Shown: positions 17,063 through 26,487, numbered from the stretch's first letter. The stretch is DNA of 46,109 nucleotides from Gemmatimonadota bacterium (GCA_023554245.1 JAMJQL010000177.1:1-46109), one strand, 5' to 3'. Numbers and translations: made by a program. Notes: a model not told the origin generated them from the letters alone.

Positions 17063-17841
17063 CGTCCCGCTCCGCGGTCCTTCTCGTGGCGGCGACGCTT
17101 GCCGCGGCCGGGTGCGCTACCAAAAGCGACATGGCCGAACTCCGGAATACCGTGACCGGTGAGTTCGAGGCGGAGCGTTCGCAGCGCGAGGCGCTGATCG
17201 CGGAGATTCAGGAATTGCGCGCGGTGCTGCTGGACAGTCTGAACGTTCAGCAGCGCCGCGACATCACGGGACGGGTCGACCTGCAGCGCCAGATCGAGGA
17301 CCTCAACACCAATCTGGCTCAGCTGATCGAGCTGACCGGTCAGACCCAGCGCAACCTGGCCCTGATGTCGGTCTCTCCGGATGACCCGACGGGACCGAGC
17401 GGGACGCCGGGCTCTCGAGAGCTCCCGCCGCAGGACGCAGCGCCGTCCGGGGCGGAACCGGCGGGCGATCCCCAGGAGCTTTACGAGGCTGCGCTCCGCC
17501 AGTTCCGGCGCGGTTCGTACGGCACGGCCCGGGAAGCTCTGGACCAGTTTCTGTCCACGTATCCGAACCACGAACTGGCCCCTGACGCGCAGTACTTCCG
17601 GGCGGAGAGCTTCGCCGAGGAGGGCGACGCCGAAGCCGCACTCGACGAATACGCCCGGGTGCTGGAGCTGTATCCAAACTCCCGTCGAGCGCCCACGGCG
17701 CTCTACAAGAGCGGTCTGCTCGAGCTGCGTCGCGGCAACGTCGACGACGCCAGGACTTTCTTCAACCGGGTGGTCCAGGGATACCCGGACAGCGACGAGT
17801 TCGAGCTGGCGAGACGTGAGCTCGACCGACTGAGTCGCTGA
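17059..17841 (+). CDS. cpoB: Cell-division coordinator CpoB/YbgF family TPR protein
   Basis: CpoB/YbgF links Tol-Pal action with septal peptidoglycan synthesis. It is 260 aa. The N-terminal signal has a lipobox-like end (LAAAGC), so unlike E. coli CpoB this one is probably a lipoprotein. A coiled-coil region (about 25-100) is followed by a Pro/Gly linker and three TPR-type units (about 140-258: LYEAALRQFRRGSYGTAREA, PDAQYFRAESFAEEGDAEAA, PTALYKSGLLELRRGNVDDA). GTG 17059 overlaps the pal stop by four bases. It closes the tol cluster. Confidence 0.92.
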   Translation: MTSRSAVLLVAATLAAAGCATKSDMAELRNTVTGEFEAERSQREALIAEIQELRAVLLDSLNVQQRRDITGRVDLQRQIEDLNTNLAQLIELTGQTQRNLALMSVSPDDPTGPSGTPGSRELPPQDAAPSGAEPAGDPQELYEAALRQFRRGSYGTAREALDQFLSTYPNHELAPDAQYFRAESFAEEGDAEAALDEYARVLELYPNSRRAPTALYKSGLLELRRGNVDDARTFFNRVVQGYPDSDEFELARRELDRLSR

Positions 17842-17907
17842 CCCGGCGGGTCGGGCGACGGCTCCTGCGGGATCTCAAGTCGCCGGTTCCGACCGGAAGG
17901 AGAACAG

Positions 17908-18435
17908 GTGCGCTGCCCCAGGTGTGATCACGTCGAGGACCGCGTCGTGGACTCGCGCACCAGCCGGGCCGGCCGCGCGATCCGCAGGCGTCGTGAATGC
18001 CTGGGCTGCGGCTTCCGGTTCACCACGTACGAACACATCGAGCAGGAAGCGCTCAGCATCCGCAAGTCTACGGGTGCGATCGAGCCCTTCGATCGGGCAA
18101 AACTCCTGAAGAGCATCGGAATCGCGTGCGCGAAGCGACCTGTTTCGCTGGTACGAATCGAGGAGATGGTGGACCAGGTCGAGGAGGATCTCGAGAGCCT
18201 GGATGAGCGCGAGGTCAGCAGCCAGCAGATCGGAGAACTGGTAATGGCTCAGCTGCGGACCCTGGACCAGGTAGCCTACGTGCGGTTCGCATCCGTGTAT
18301 CGAAACTTCCAGGACACGACGGAGTTCATGGAAGAGGTGCGGGAGCTCGTCAATCGGGCGAGGTACGAGGCCCGCGGCCAGCAGGAGATGTTCGAGGGCT
18401 CCGGGGAGGAAATGGGGGAGGACGAGAAGGCGTGA
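17908..18435 (+). CDS. nrdR: Transcriptional repressor NrdR
   Basis: NrdR senses ATP/dATP and represses ribonucleotide reductase genes. It is 175 aa. A zinc ribbon is formed by Cys 3, 6, 31 and 34 (CPRC and CLGC), followed by GFRFTTYEH. The ATP-cone domain covers about residues 49-140 (IRKSTGAIEPFDRAKLLKSI, VAYVRFASVYRNFQD). The acidic tail is longer than usual. GTG 17908 has AAGGAG at 17897-17902. A small hairpin (17883-17896) sits directly before this ribosome binding site. The gene overlaps tatC by four bases. Confidence 0.96.
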   Translation: MRCPRCDHVEDRVVDSRTSRAGRAIRRRRECLGCGFRFTTYEHIEQEALSIRKSTGAIEPFDRAKLLKSIGIACAKRPVSLVRIEEMVDQVEEDLESLDEREVSSQQIGELVMAQLRTLDQVAYVRFASVYRNFQDTTEFMEEVRELVNRARYEARGQQEMFEGSGEEMGEDEKA

Positions 18436-19241
18436 CGACCGAAGCGGCGGAGATGCCCTTCCTGGATCACCTCGAGGAGTTGCGCCGTCGCATCATCTGG
18501 GCGTTGCTCGCCCTCGCGATCTGCGCGGTACTCGGCTTCTTCGTCGTTACCGAGCTGGATGTGATAGGAATCCTCGAGCGCCCCTTCCAGCAGGTGATGC
18601 CGGATCAGGTCCTCCTGTTCACGAGTCCGACCACTCCGGTCGTAGTGACCTTCAAGCTGGCCTTCGTGGTGGGTTTCATTCTCGCGCTCCCGATGATCGC
18701 CTACCAGGCGTGGGCATTCTTCTCGCCCGCGCTTTACGAGCACGAGCGACGGCTGGTCGTGCCCGCCATCGCGATCGGTTTCCTGCTGTTTCTGGCAGGA
18801 ATCGCCATGGCGTATTTCTTCGTTCTTCCGCTGGGGCTCAACTTTCTGCTCGGATTCCAGGCCGAGAGCCTCGAACCGATCATAACCATCGACGAGTACC
18901 TGAAGTTCGCCACCCGGCTGATCCTCGCATTCGGTCTGATATTCGAAATGCCGGTGGTGCTGGTGGTGCTCGGCATGCTGGGTCTCGTCACGCCCGCCGG
19001 GCTGCGGAAATACCGCCGGCATGCCGTCGTCGGACTGGCCATCACGTCGGCCCTGCTCACGCCAGCCGATGTGGGCACGATGGCCATGCTCTTCACTCCG
19101 ATGATCCTGCTCTACGAAGCCTCCATCTGGCTCGTCCAGCTGGTGGTCGGCAATCGAGGGTCAGGGGGTCGCATTCGGTCGGAGGAGGAGTCCGTTCCGC
19201 CGGGCGGGGAAGGCGGTGACGGGGAACCGGCCGGTCCATGA
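18432..19241 (+). CDS. tatC: Sec-independent translocase subunit TatC
   Basis: TatC recognises twin-arginine signal peptides and nucleates the Tat translocon in the inner membrane. It is 269 aa with the six expected helices. The conserved N-terminal motif FLDHLEELRRRII is present, as are FFSPALYEHERR in the first periplasmic/cytosolic turn and FGLIFEMPVVLVVLGMLGLV. The C-terminal tail (after about residue 240) is Gly/Glu-rich and probably disordered. It overlaps nrdR upstream and lptD downstream by four bases each. Its partner tatA lies 7 kb further on; no tatB is visible. Confidence 0.96.
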   Translation: MTTEAAEMPFLDHLEELRRRIIWALLALAICAVLGFFVVTELDVIGILERPFQQVMPDQVLLFTSPTTPVVVTFKLAFVVGFILALPMIAYQAWAFFSPALYEHERRLVVPAIAIGFLLFLAGIAMAYFFVLPLGLNFLLGFQAESLEPIITIDEYLKFATRLILAFGLIFEMPVVLVVLGMLGLVTPAGLRKYRRHAVVGLAITSALLTPADVGTMAMLFTPMILLYEASIWLVQLVVGNRGSGGRIRSEEESVPPGGEGGDGEPAGP

Positions 19242-22093
19242 GGTCGGCCGCCCTCTGCCTGTTCCTGCTCTCCTCGGTCCTGTGTGCCCTGCCGGCGAGC
19301 GCCCAGGACCGCCCTCCCAGCCGCGCGAAGCCGGAAAGGCCGGTGAGGATCGAAGATGATGAGGCATTCCTCGAGGACAGTCTCCGACTGCGGGATCCGG
19401 CGGACACGATTCCCGAGATCGATGTCAGAGCACGTATGCAGGACCTGGGTGGAACGGAAGGATTTCCGAGTCGGGACGCGGTCTTCAACTCCCTGCTCCA
19501 GCTGCCCGGATACCATGCGCTGGAGTATCGGGGCAGGGAGGCGCGGGTGGAGGTCCAGAGTCAGAACCTGTCTCTCGCAGGCGACGCGCAGGTCAACCGC
19601 GAGAAGGACGTTCTGACTGCGGATTCGATTCTATATCGGGGCTCCGTCCGATTCATGGAAGCACGACGCAGTATCGAGATGGTCGGGCTCGACGGCACCG
19701 AGGTCACGAGCGACTCGGTGCTCTATTTCGATCTCGCATCGATGACCGGGACGATCTACCGCGCCGAGACCCAGTTCGCCCAGCGCGGCGCGAACTGGCG
19801 GGTGATCGGTAACGTGATTCCCAAGTCTCAGGACACACTCTTCGCGGCCCGCAGCGAGTTCACGTCCTGCGACATCGACGAGCCGCACTATTCCTTCCGC
19901 GCGAGCAAGATCAAGCTGGTCAACGACGACGTGATCGTTGCGTGGCCGGTGGTGCTCTACGTCAGCAACGTCCCCGTGTTCTGGCTGCCGTTCTTCGCCT
20001 CGGAGATCAGGCAGGGACGTCGCAGCGGACTGCTGCCGCCCAGGTTCGGATTCAACGACATCGTCCAGACCTCTTCCGGGGCGAGCCGGAACGTCACCGA
20101 CTTCGGCTATTACTGGGCGATCAGCGATTACATGGACGCCCAGGCCACGGTGGACTGGTTCAGCGGTGAGTACACCCGTCTCAACGGCCGATTCAACTAC
20201 CGCTGGCTGAAGAAGTTCGTCCGGGGCGGACTGCTCTACAGCCAGAGCTTCCGGGACTCCGGAAGCAATCTGCGGCTCGACTGGGATCACGATCAGAGCA
20301 TCGGGCTGAATACCCAGTTACGGGCCTCGATCCAGTACATCGAGGACAAGCAGATCTATCAGGATGAGAGCTTCCGCCCGGACGCGCAGACCCAGACGAT
20401 CGATTCGGACATCGGACTGAATCACAGGTTCCGTTTCGCCAACTTCTCGGCGAGCGCGCGGCGCCGTCAGTATCTGAACGATGACAGGGTGGAGACCACT
20501 CTTCCCGCGATCAATCTGTCCTTCTCCCCGTTGACTCTGTTCCGGGCTCCGACGACACGACAGGGGCTGTTCAACAACATCGTGCTCAGCGGGTCTGCGA
20601 GCGGGAACCGGCGCACGGTCGAACTCGATGAAGGGACCGACATCGATCAGACCTCCGTGACGTCGAGCGGCAGCCTGACGTTACGGAAGTTCACTCTCCG
20701 AGCGAGCGCCAACTACGGGCGCCTGAATCAGACCCCGTTCGATTCGCTGGTCGCCGAATTGCCATCGAACCTCGAGCAGACACTCGGTTGGAGCGCGTCG
20801 CTGAACTACCAGGTGAATCTCATCGGCTCGACCACTTTCCGCCCGACCGCACAGATTTCGGGTGCCTCGGTGAACATTGACACGCTGGGGCTCGGATTCG
20901 TGTCCGCACCGGCACGTGCAAGTTTCGGCGCCAGTCTCTCGAGCGATGTCTACGGCTTCTACCCTGGTTTCGGATCGTTCGACCGCGTCCGCCACAAGAT
21001 CTCGCCCCAGATCAGCTGGGCCTACTCGCCGGCGACCTCGATAGACTCGACGCTCGCCGGGATACCGGGTCTCGGGGGCGCAGCTGATGTCAGGAACACG
21101 TTGAACATAGGTTTCAACCAGACATTCGAGGCGAAGGTCAGACCGGATCGCTCTGAGGCTCCGAGGGCCGATTCGGTACGGGCCGCGTGGCAGGACTCGC
21201 TGGACCGTCGCTCTGTTTCCGAGGGACCTGATTCGATTCCAGCGGGCGCCGAGACCCGATTGCCCGATGTGGAAGGACTCGACGTACTGACGGACGATTC
21301 CGTCTCACTCGGGACGGGTCCCGTCGGTGGCGTGCGAGATCCGAATGCCGTCTTCGGCCGGGATGACGGGCCGACACGGCCCCCGGTCAGCCGGACGGTG
21401 ACACTGCTCGCCATTCGGACGGATGCGCTCGCGTTCGACTTCGCCCGCGATGACGGTGGATCGAGCCTGGTGACCGAGAAACTGAGCAATGCCTTCAGTT
21501 CGGACCTGCTGAGGGGATTTCAGCTCAATATCCGGCACGACCTGTTCGAGGGAGTCGGAGCCGATCGTCGCTTCAAGCCGTTCATGGAGTCCCTGGCGAT
21601 GAGCTTCTCCCTCCGTTCGGGCACGGGCCTCGGCGACATTTTCGGCCTCGGCAATTCAGGCGGCACCGGACGATCAGACACGGACGCCGAGTCCCCCCAG
21701 AACGTGGACTCCCGCTACCGGCTGCGCGAATTCGAGGGTTCCTACCGTTCCGACCCGTTCGCCAACGCCCGTGGCGGCGGAAGCTGGACGGTTTCGCTGC
21801 GGTATTCCCTGATTCGTGCGCGTCCCCTGGAGACGGGCAGGGAGAGCCAGACCGTCGACGGTACACTCACCTTCCAGCCGACCCCCGGCTGGTCGGTCCG
21901 CTGGACTACGCAGTACAACTTCACTCAGGGTGAATTCGGAACCCAGTTCATCACGCTCGACCGGGATCTGCATCGCTGGCGCGCCTCGTTCCAGTTCTCC
22001 CGGGCCCCGAACGGCAACACCCTGTTCAGCGTCAGTGTGCGTCTCACGGACGCACCGGAGCTGCACGGCGACTACAACCAGCGTACCAACTGA
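19238..22093 (+). CDS. lptD: LPS-assembly protein LptD-like outer-membrane barrel
   Basis: Expected to insert LPS into the outer leaflet with LptE. It is 951 aa, longer than the usual 750-850. A signal peptide (about 1-23, ends ASAQ) precedes an OstA/LptA-like beta-jellyroll domain (about 85-210: DVLTADSILYRGSVRF, RGANWRVIGNVIP), then a long barrel rich in alternating strands. The conserved VPVFWLPFF motif is near residue 247. A charged, Pro/Asp/Ser-rich insertion lies at about 634-724. Apart from two signal-peptide cysteines only one Cys (TSCDIDEPHY, near 210) was seen, so the disulfides of E. coli LptD cannot form. The ATG overlaps the tatC stop (ATGA). Confidence 0.88.
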   Translation: MRSAALCLFLLSSVLCALPASAQDRPPSRAKPERPVRIEDDEAFLEDSLRLRDPADTIPEIDVRARMQDLGGTEGFPSRDAVFNSLLQLPGYHALEYRGREARVEVQSQNLSLAGDAQVNREKDVLTADSILYRGSVRFMEARRSIEMVGLDGTEVTSDSVLYFDLASMTGTIYRAETQFAQRGANWRVIGNVIPKSQDTLFAARSEFTSCDIDEPHYSFRASKIKLVNDDVIVAWPVVLYVSNVPVFWLPFFASEIRQGRRSGLLPPRFGFNDIVQTSSGASRNVTDFGYYWAISDYMDAQATVDWFSGEYTRLNGRFNYRWLKKFVRGGLLYSQSFRDSGSNLRLDWDHDQSIGLNTQLRASIQYIEDKQIYQDESFRPDAQTQTIDSDIGLNHRFRFANFSASARRRQYLNDDRVETTLPAINLSFSPLTLFRAPTTRQGLFNNIVLSGSASGNRRTVELDEGTDIDQTSVTSSGSLTLRKFTLRASANYGRLNQTPFDSLVAELPSNLEQTLGWSASLNYQVNLIGSTTFRPTAQISGASVNIDTLGLGFVSAPARASFGASLSSDVYGFYPGFGSFDRVRHKISPQISWAYSPATSIDSTLAGIPGLGGAADVRNTLNIGFNQTFEAKVRPDRSEAPRADSVRAAWQDSLDRRSVSEGPDSIPAGAETRLPDVEGLDVLTDDSVSLGTGPVGGVRDPNAVFGRDDGPTRPPVSRTVTLLAIRTDALAFDFARDDGGSSLVTEKLSNAFSSDLLRGFQLNIRHDLFEGVGADRRFKPFMESLAMSFSLRSGTGLGDIFGLGNSGGTGRSDTDAESPQNVDSRYRLREFEGSYRSDPFANARGGGSWTVSLRYSLIRARPLETGRESQTVDGTLTFQPTPGWSVRWTTQYNFTQGEFGTQFITLDRDLHRWRASFQFSRAPNGNTLFSVSVRLTDAPELHGDYNQRTN

Positions 22094-22400
22094 GCCGGAG
22101 CCACCTCGCGCCCGCCATTCCGACGGAGTCTCCGCATCAGGGCAGAACGAACAGTGGCCGGCTTCTTGAAACTCCGGGACGTCGGAATCCGCGCGAACAG
22201 ATCGGCTGCGGAGCCACGTCCGATCGTAACGGGCCCGGATCCGCCGGTGATTCCAGCGCTCCCGTGAGCCGCGCAGTGGATTTCGAGCCAGCAGAGCGAA
22301 AACGAGTCTCTGCTGCCACCGTGAACGGGTTGGCAGACCGCACGGTCGAGTTGTGACTTGCAGGCATCCGACGACCGACCGAACGGCAGACGAGAGGTCC
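22094..22400 (+). other. 307-base region between lptD and the long TPR gene
   Basis: No gene is supported here. The only feature I can point to is the candidate promoter at 22330-22359. No clear terminator hairpin with a U tract follows lptD. In-frame upward extension of the TPR gene is possible only to about 22353 and lacks a ribosome binding site. Confidence 0.5.
22330..22359 (+). promoter_or_regulatory. Candidate promoter for the long TPR gene
   Basis: TTGGCA (22330-22335), 18-base spacer, TGACTT followed by G (22354-22359). The -10 differs by one base from the TAnnTTG form seen at other promoters here. It lies 41 bases before the start codon. Confidence 0.3.
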
Positions 22401-25124
22401 ATGACGACGTTCCAGAAGCTCAAGCATGAAGCCAGACGGGCGGAGCAACGGTCGGACTGGCGAAAGGCGATCAACCTGTACCGCGAGGCCTTGCGGCTGG
22501 GCGAGAGTCGAGGGGGGCCGGACGAGCTCGGGTTGTTCAACCGGATCGGCGATCTGCACATCCGACTGGGTGAAATTCCGCAGGCCGTGGAATGCTACGA
22601 GAATGCAGCCGACCGGTATGCCGAAAACCAGCTGCCGACGAGCGCCGTCGCCCTGTGCAACAAGATTCTCAGGGTCGCACCCGACCGGACGGATATGTTT
22701 CGCAGACTGGCCCTGCTGCACTCCGCGACGGGACTCGTAGTCGAGGCCCGCTCATCCCTCATTCAGTACGTCGATCGCATGCAAGCGGCTGGAGACCTCG
22801 AGGCTGCACTCGAAGGCGTACAACAGTTCGCGGATGCCGCCGGTGATGACGACGTTCGACTGGCGATTGCGGAGCTACTTTCCGAGCGGGGACACCGGGC
22901 GCAGGCGGTGGCCCAGATTCGTCTCGCTGCGGCGAGCGCGCGACGCCGGGGCGACGACGTGTCCGCGCTCGAGGAGCGGCTCCGGCAACTGGATGAAGCG
23001 GTCGAGTTGATGCCGGACACGGATTCCGAGCTGGCGTCCCCTGAGCCCGAATCCGAGACCGAGGTCGACACCGAGATGCCTCCGATTCGTCTCGACGAAC
23101 GGATCGCCGCAGCATTCGACTCGAACGCAGGGCGTCCCGAAGGGTTCGCCCCGGGCCGGGCCGAACTGCCGGCGGAGGATCTTCCGGGGCCCGAAGATCC
23201 CGTCGCCATCGAACTCGAGGAGTTTCGCTCCGGAATTGCAGCTGCGCTGGAAGTCGGCGGGCCCTCGCTCCAGTACGACATCGGAGTCGCGTTCCAGGCG
23301 ATGGGGCTCAGAGCAGCCGCGCTGGAAGCGCTCGGCGCCACTCTGTCCGATCCCTCGTATGCACGCCGGGCATCCGAACGGATCGCCAGTCTGCTCGGAG
23401 CCGCTCCGGCGGAACCGCCGACCGTCGAGCCGGACGCAGGACCGAATCCGGAGTCCGGTTCGGACAACGGCTCGATTCCGTCGTCCGAGGCGCAACTTGC
23501 CGAGCACGCGCCGGATACTCCGACGGCATCGACCCCCGAAGCCGAGCCCGAGCCGACGGCATCGACCCCCGAGGCCGAGCCCGAGCCGACGCACGAGCCC
23601 GAGCTGACGCGGGAGCCCGACCCGGAGGAAAAGCTGGAGCCAAATCTCCAGGCGCTCTTCTTCCGCGCTCGCCTGGCCCAGTACCAGATCCGCAAGGCCG
23701 AGGACTCCGGTCGAACCGACCACCGCTCGCATCTCGACCTTGGCGCCGCGTACGCTGAAATGGGTCTGGCGGTGGAAGCCGTGCGTGAGCTGATGGCAGC
23801 CGCTGCTGGAAGCGGCCATGTGGCCTCACGGGCGTTCTCGATGCTCCTGGGGATTGCCCGGGACGAAAAGACGACTCCCGAGGTCGCCCTCGGTATTCTC
23901 GAGCGGATGCTCGCCGATTCGCCGTCTGATTCGATCCTCGAGGCACTGGATGAACTTCAGGCTCGCTGGGGAGATGCGCACCCGCTGTCCAGCCGCATCG
24001 CCGAGCTTCGGGTACCGCCGGTGCCCGGGTCGGATCCGGCCCACTACCGGGAACCGGCAGAAACGACTCCTGCGCCGGATTCGGACACCTCCGACCCGAC
24101 GGACATCGACGAGGCTCCGGCTGAGGGTCCGACGCTTCAGGAGTCACCCGCTTCTCTGGAAGCTCTGGACGCGATGCTGGATCAGCTCGAGGGCGATGCA
24201 TTCGGAATCGTGGTACCCGTGGGACACCTGCCGGTCGACGCGGCCGCCGAACTCTGCGCCGAGGCGGACGATCTCCTCGAGAAGGGACGAGCAGAAGACG
24301 CGGCAGCCCGATTGTTTCGAGCGCTGGAGTTGCTCGAAGATGCCCGCGAAGTCCGGGAGGCGGTCCGAGTAGTGGACCGTTTGCTGGCGCTGCGTCCGGA
24401 TGACGTAGTCCTGCACCATCAGCGCGCCGAATTCGCGCTCGGACTCAACGACCGCTCTCTGCTCGTCGAGTCGTACATGGCGCTGGCGTCCAGCCTCCGC
24501 CGCCAGGAGGCTCCAGACAGCGCGCGGACGGTCTACGCTCGAATCCTGGAGATCGATCCGGAGCACGCGGGTGCAAGCGAGGCATTGCAGTCGCTGGCCG
24601 AGCGCTCCTTCGGCCCGCCCCGCGATGTGGTCGACCTCGGCGGGCCCGCAGGCCCTGAAGTAACGGGCGAGGTCACCGTCGAGACGCCCGAGGCTCCGAC
24701 CGACTTCGATGCCCTGCTCGGCGACCTTCGCGAACCGGGAATCGAAGGAGCCGTGCTGGAAGGAGATGCGCAGGCGCATTTCGAGCTGGGCATCGCCTTC
24801 AAGCAGATGGAAATGTGGGATGAGGCGATCGCCGAACTGGAGCAGGCCGTGGCAGGGCGAGAAGACCCGCGCCCCGTCTGGGAAGCGATGGCCGAATGCT
24901 TCACACGCCTGGGAGACGCCGATCGAGCGCTGGAGATCCTGCTGGAGGCAGAATCTCATCCGGCCAATCTCGCCGGAGTGTCGCCCGCGATCGGCTACCG
25001 AATCGCCTTGCTGCTCGAGGAGCGAGGCGATCGTCCGGGTGCGATCGAGCGCCTGCAGAGGGTCGTAGAGGCCGAGCCCGGGTTCCTCGATGCCGCTGGC
25101 AGGTTGTCCGCTCTCTCAGGGTGA
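22401..25124 (+). CDS. Large cytoplasmic TPR protein of unknown function
   Basis: A 907-aa protein built from tetratricopeptide repeats, with no signal peptide, so a cytoplasmic scaffold is likely. N-terminal TPRs lie at about residues 5-145 (DWRKAINLYREALRLG, LFNRIGDLHIRLGEIPQAVE). A middle block (about 275-330, 420-520) and a C-terminal block (about 610-905: FELGIAFKQMEMWDEAIAEL, PAIGYRIALLLEERGDRPGA) also show TPR spacing. Linkers are acidic and Pro-rich and include an exact tandem repeat of PTASTPEAEPE. Similar long TPR proteins occur in Gemmatimonadota and Deltaproteobacteria, but no function is established. ATG 22401 has GAGAGG upstream. Confidence 0.85.
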   Translation: MTTFQKLKHEARRAEQRSDWRKAINLYREALRLGESRGGPDELGLFNRIGDLHIRLGEIPQAVECYENAADRYAENQLPTSAVALCNKILRVAPDRTDMFRRLALLHSATGLVVEARSSLIQYVDRMQAAGDLEAALEGVQQFADAAGDDDVRLAIAELLSERGHRAQAVAQIRLAAASARRRGDDVSALEERLRQLDEAVELMPDTDSELASPEPESETEVDTEMPPIRLDERIAAAFDSNAGRPEGFAPGRAELPAEDLPGPEDPVAIELEEFRSGIAAALEVGGPSLQYDIGVAFQAMGLRAAALEALGATLSDPSYARRASERIASLLGAAPAEPPTVEPDAGPNPESGSDNGSIPSSEAQLAEHAPDTPTASTPEAEPEPTASTPEAEPEPTHEPELTREPDPEEKLEPNLQALFFRARLAQYQIRKAEDSGRTDHRSHLDLGAAYAEMGLAVEAVRELMAAAAGSGHVASRAFSMLLGIARDEKTTPEVALGILERMLADSPSDSILEALDELQARWGDAHPLSSRIAELRVPPVPGSDPAHYREPAETTPAPDSDTSDPTDIDEAPAEGPTLQESPASLEALDAMLDQLEGDAFGIVVPVGHLPVDAAAELCAEADDLLEKGRAEDAAARLFRALELLEDAREVREAVRVVDRLLALRPDDVVLHHQRAEFALGLNDRSLLVESYMALASSLRRQEAPDSARTVYARILEIDPEHAGASEALQSLAERSFGPPRDVVDLGGPAGPEVTGEVTVETPEAPTDFDALLGDLREPGIEGAVLEGDAQAHFELGIAFKQMEMWDEAIAELEQAVAGREDPRPVWEAMAECFTRLGDADRALEILLEAESHPANLAGVSPAIGYRIALLLEERGDRPGAIERLQRVVEAEPGFLDAAGRLSALSG
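23520..23585 (+). repeat. Two tandem 33-bp units coding PTASTPEAEPE inside the TPR gene
   Basis: Units 23520-23552 and 23553-23585 differ at a single base (GAA against GAG for Glu). The units are in frame, so copy-number change by slippage would alter linker length without breaking the protein. Degenerate PTHEPE/LTREPDPEE copies follow. Confidence 0.85.
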
Positions 25125-25133
25125 CGGTATTAT
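25104..25133 (+). promoter_or_regulatory. Candidate promoter for the polyprenyl synthase operon
   Basis: TTGTCC (25104-25109), 18-base spacer, TATTAT (25128-25133). The -35 lies in the last codons of the TPR gene, and the -10 is 56 bases before the next start. Confidence 0.35.
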
Positions 25134-25188
25134 CGGGGCGTTCTGCCGGAGGCGCATTCGCGCCGCTCACCTGTGACCCGGGGAGAGG

Positions 25189-26175
25189 ATGCTCGAAGCC
25201 GCACTTCCAACGCTTTCCGTATTGCAGGCCCCCGTCCGGGATCGACTCGTCGCGATGGACGCGGAACTGCACGGAATGATCACGGCGGACTTCGGCGCGA
25301 TAAACGAGGTTTCCGAATACCTCTTCGCGCGACGTGGCAAGTATCTCCGGCCGACACTGCTCCTTCTGAGCAACGAAGTCGGAGGGAATCCGCAGTCGGA
25401 AGCCGTGCGCCTCGCATCCATCGTAGAACTGATGCATGTCGCAACGCTGGTGCACGACGACGCGGTGGACCACTCGCCGCAGCGACGCGGGATGCCCACG
25501 GTCAACTCGCGCTGGAGCCACCAGGTCGCCGTAATCATGGGCGATTATCTCTATTCCCGTGCGCTGGTCGAAGTCACGCGCATGGGAGACATCGAAGCGA
25601 TAGATCTTCTCGCCAATGCATCCAACCGTATGTCGATCGGGGAGATGCGGCAGCTGGCCGCACATGACGCCCTCGAGACGACCGTGGATGACTATTTCAG
25701 TCTCTGTGACTGCAAGACGGCATCGCTCATGTCGGCAGCCTGCGAACTGGGCGCCCTCGTCGGGCGTGCCGAGTATCGAGAATCGCTCGGGGGATACGGT
25801 CACGATCTGGGCATGGCCTTTCAGATCGTGGATGATCTGCTGGACTACACGGTTTCGTCCGCGGTGACTGGAAAGCCGAACGGTCTCGACCTCAAGGAAC
25901 ACAAGGTCACTCTGCCCCTCATTCTGGCCCTTCCCCGACTCGAGGCGTCAGACCGTCATGCCGTCAACGAGCTGTTCGCCGACGCGACTCCCTCGGATGA
26001 GCAGGTCGCGAGCGTGATCGATATGGTGCGAGGCGTGGGCGGGCTCGATGATGCGCGCGAGGTGGCGCGGAGCTACGCTGCTTCCGCACTCGAACGACTC
26101 CAGCCGTTGCCGGACGATCCCGCGGTCGAGATTCTGCGGCTAACTGTGGAATTCGTATTGGAGCGACAGAAGTGA
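25189..26175 (+). CDS. Long-chain trans-polyprenyl diphosphate synthase
   Basis: Condenses isopentenyl diphosphate onto an allylic starter to give a long prenyl chain, most likely the side chain of menaquinone or ubiquinone. It is 328 aa. Seen are GKYLRPTLLLLS, the first Asp-rich motif in LVHDDAVDHS (near residue 88) preceded by ELMHVATL, GDYLYSRAL, the second Asp-rich motif FQIVDDLLDYT (near 212) and KEHKVTLPLI. The small residues before the first motif suggest long product (IspB/HepT-like), but chain length cannot be set from sequence. ATG 25189 has GGGGAGAGG directly upstream. It overlaps the next gene by four bases. Confidence 0.93.
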   Translation: MLEAALPTLSVLQAPVRDRLVAMDAELHGMITADFGAINEVSEYLFARRGKYLRPTLLLLSNEVGGNPQSEAVRLASIVELMHVATLVHDDAVDHSPQRRGMPTVNSRWSHQVAVIMGDYLYSRALVEVTRMGDIEAIDLLANASNRMSIGEMRQLAAHDALETTVDDYFSLCDCKTASLMSAACELGALVGRAEYRESLGGYGHDLGMAFQIVDDLLDYTVSSAVTGKPNGLDLKEHKVTLPLILALPRLEASDRHAVNELFADATPSDEQVASVIDMVRGVGGLDDAREVARSYAASALERLQPLPDDPAVEILRLTVEFVLERQK

Positions 26176-26459
26176 GCATCGAATTCAGTGGCAGGAGGCG
26201 ACCCTCGGCCAAGCGGGTTACCCTGATCGTCGCGGGTGGCATGCTTCTCGGGTCTCTGCTCACGGAACTGGCCGCCCTGGCTCTGCCGGCGAGCGCAGCT
26301 CGCGAGTTCTTCATCACGACCGTCGCGACCTCCCTGGGTCCCCTGACCGTGGACCTTCTCGTCGTGGCGCTGACACTCGGCCCCCTGGTGCTCAGACTGA
26401 ACATTCTGAGCGTCGTCGGGATACTACTGCTGGCGTGGTTTTCGCGATCTCTGCTCTGA
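26172..26459 (+). CDS. Small two- or three-helix membrane protein, DUF4321-like
   Basis: A 95-aa membrane protein. A basic N-terminus (GRRRPSAKR) leads to a hydrophobic stretch (about 17-42), and a second hydrophobic block covers about 58-93 (GPLTVDLLVVALTLGPLVLR then LNILSVVGILLLAWF). The pattern GPLTVDL...LTLG...LRLNI...GILL is what I associate with the DUF4321 family, whose function is unknown. GTG 26172 overlaps the synthase stop, so it is probably translated with it. tatA follows 28 bases later. The family assignment is from memory of the motif pattern and should be treated as moderate. Confidence 0.7.
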   Translation: MSIEFSGRRRPSAKRVTLIVAGGMLLGSLLTELAALALPASAAREFFITTVATSLGPLTVDLLVVALTLGPLVLRLNILSVVGILLLAWFSRSLL

Positions 26460-26487
26460 TCGCTCCCGTCACCTGGAAGGTGAGCAC

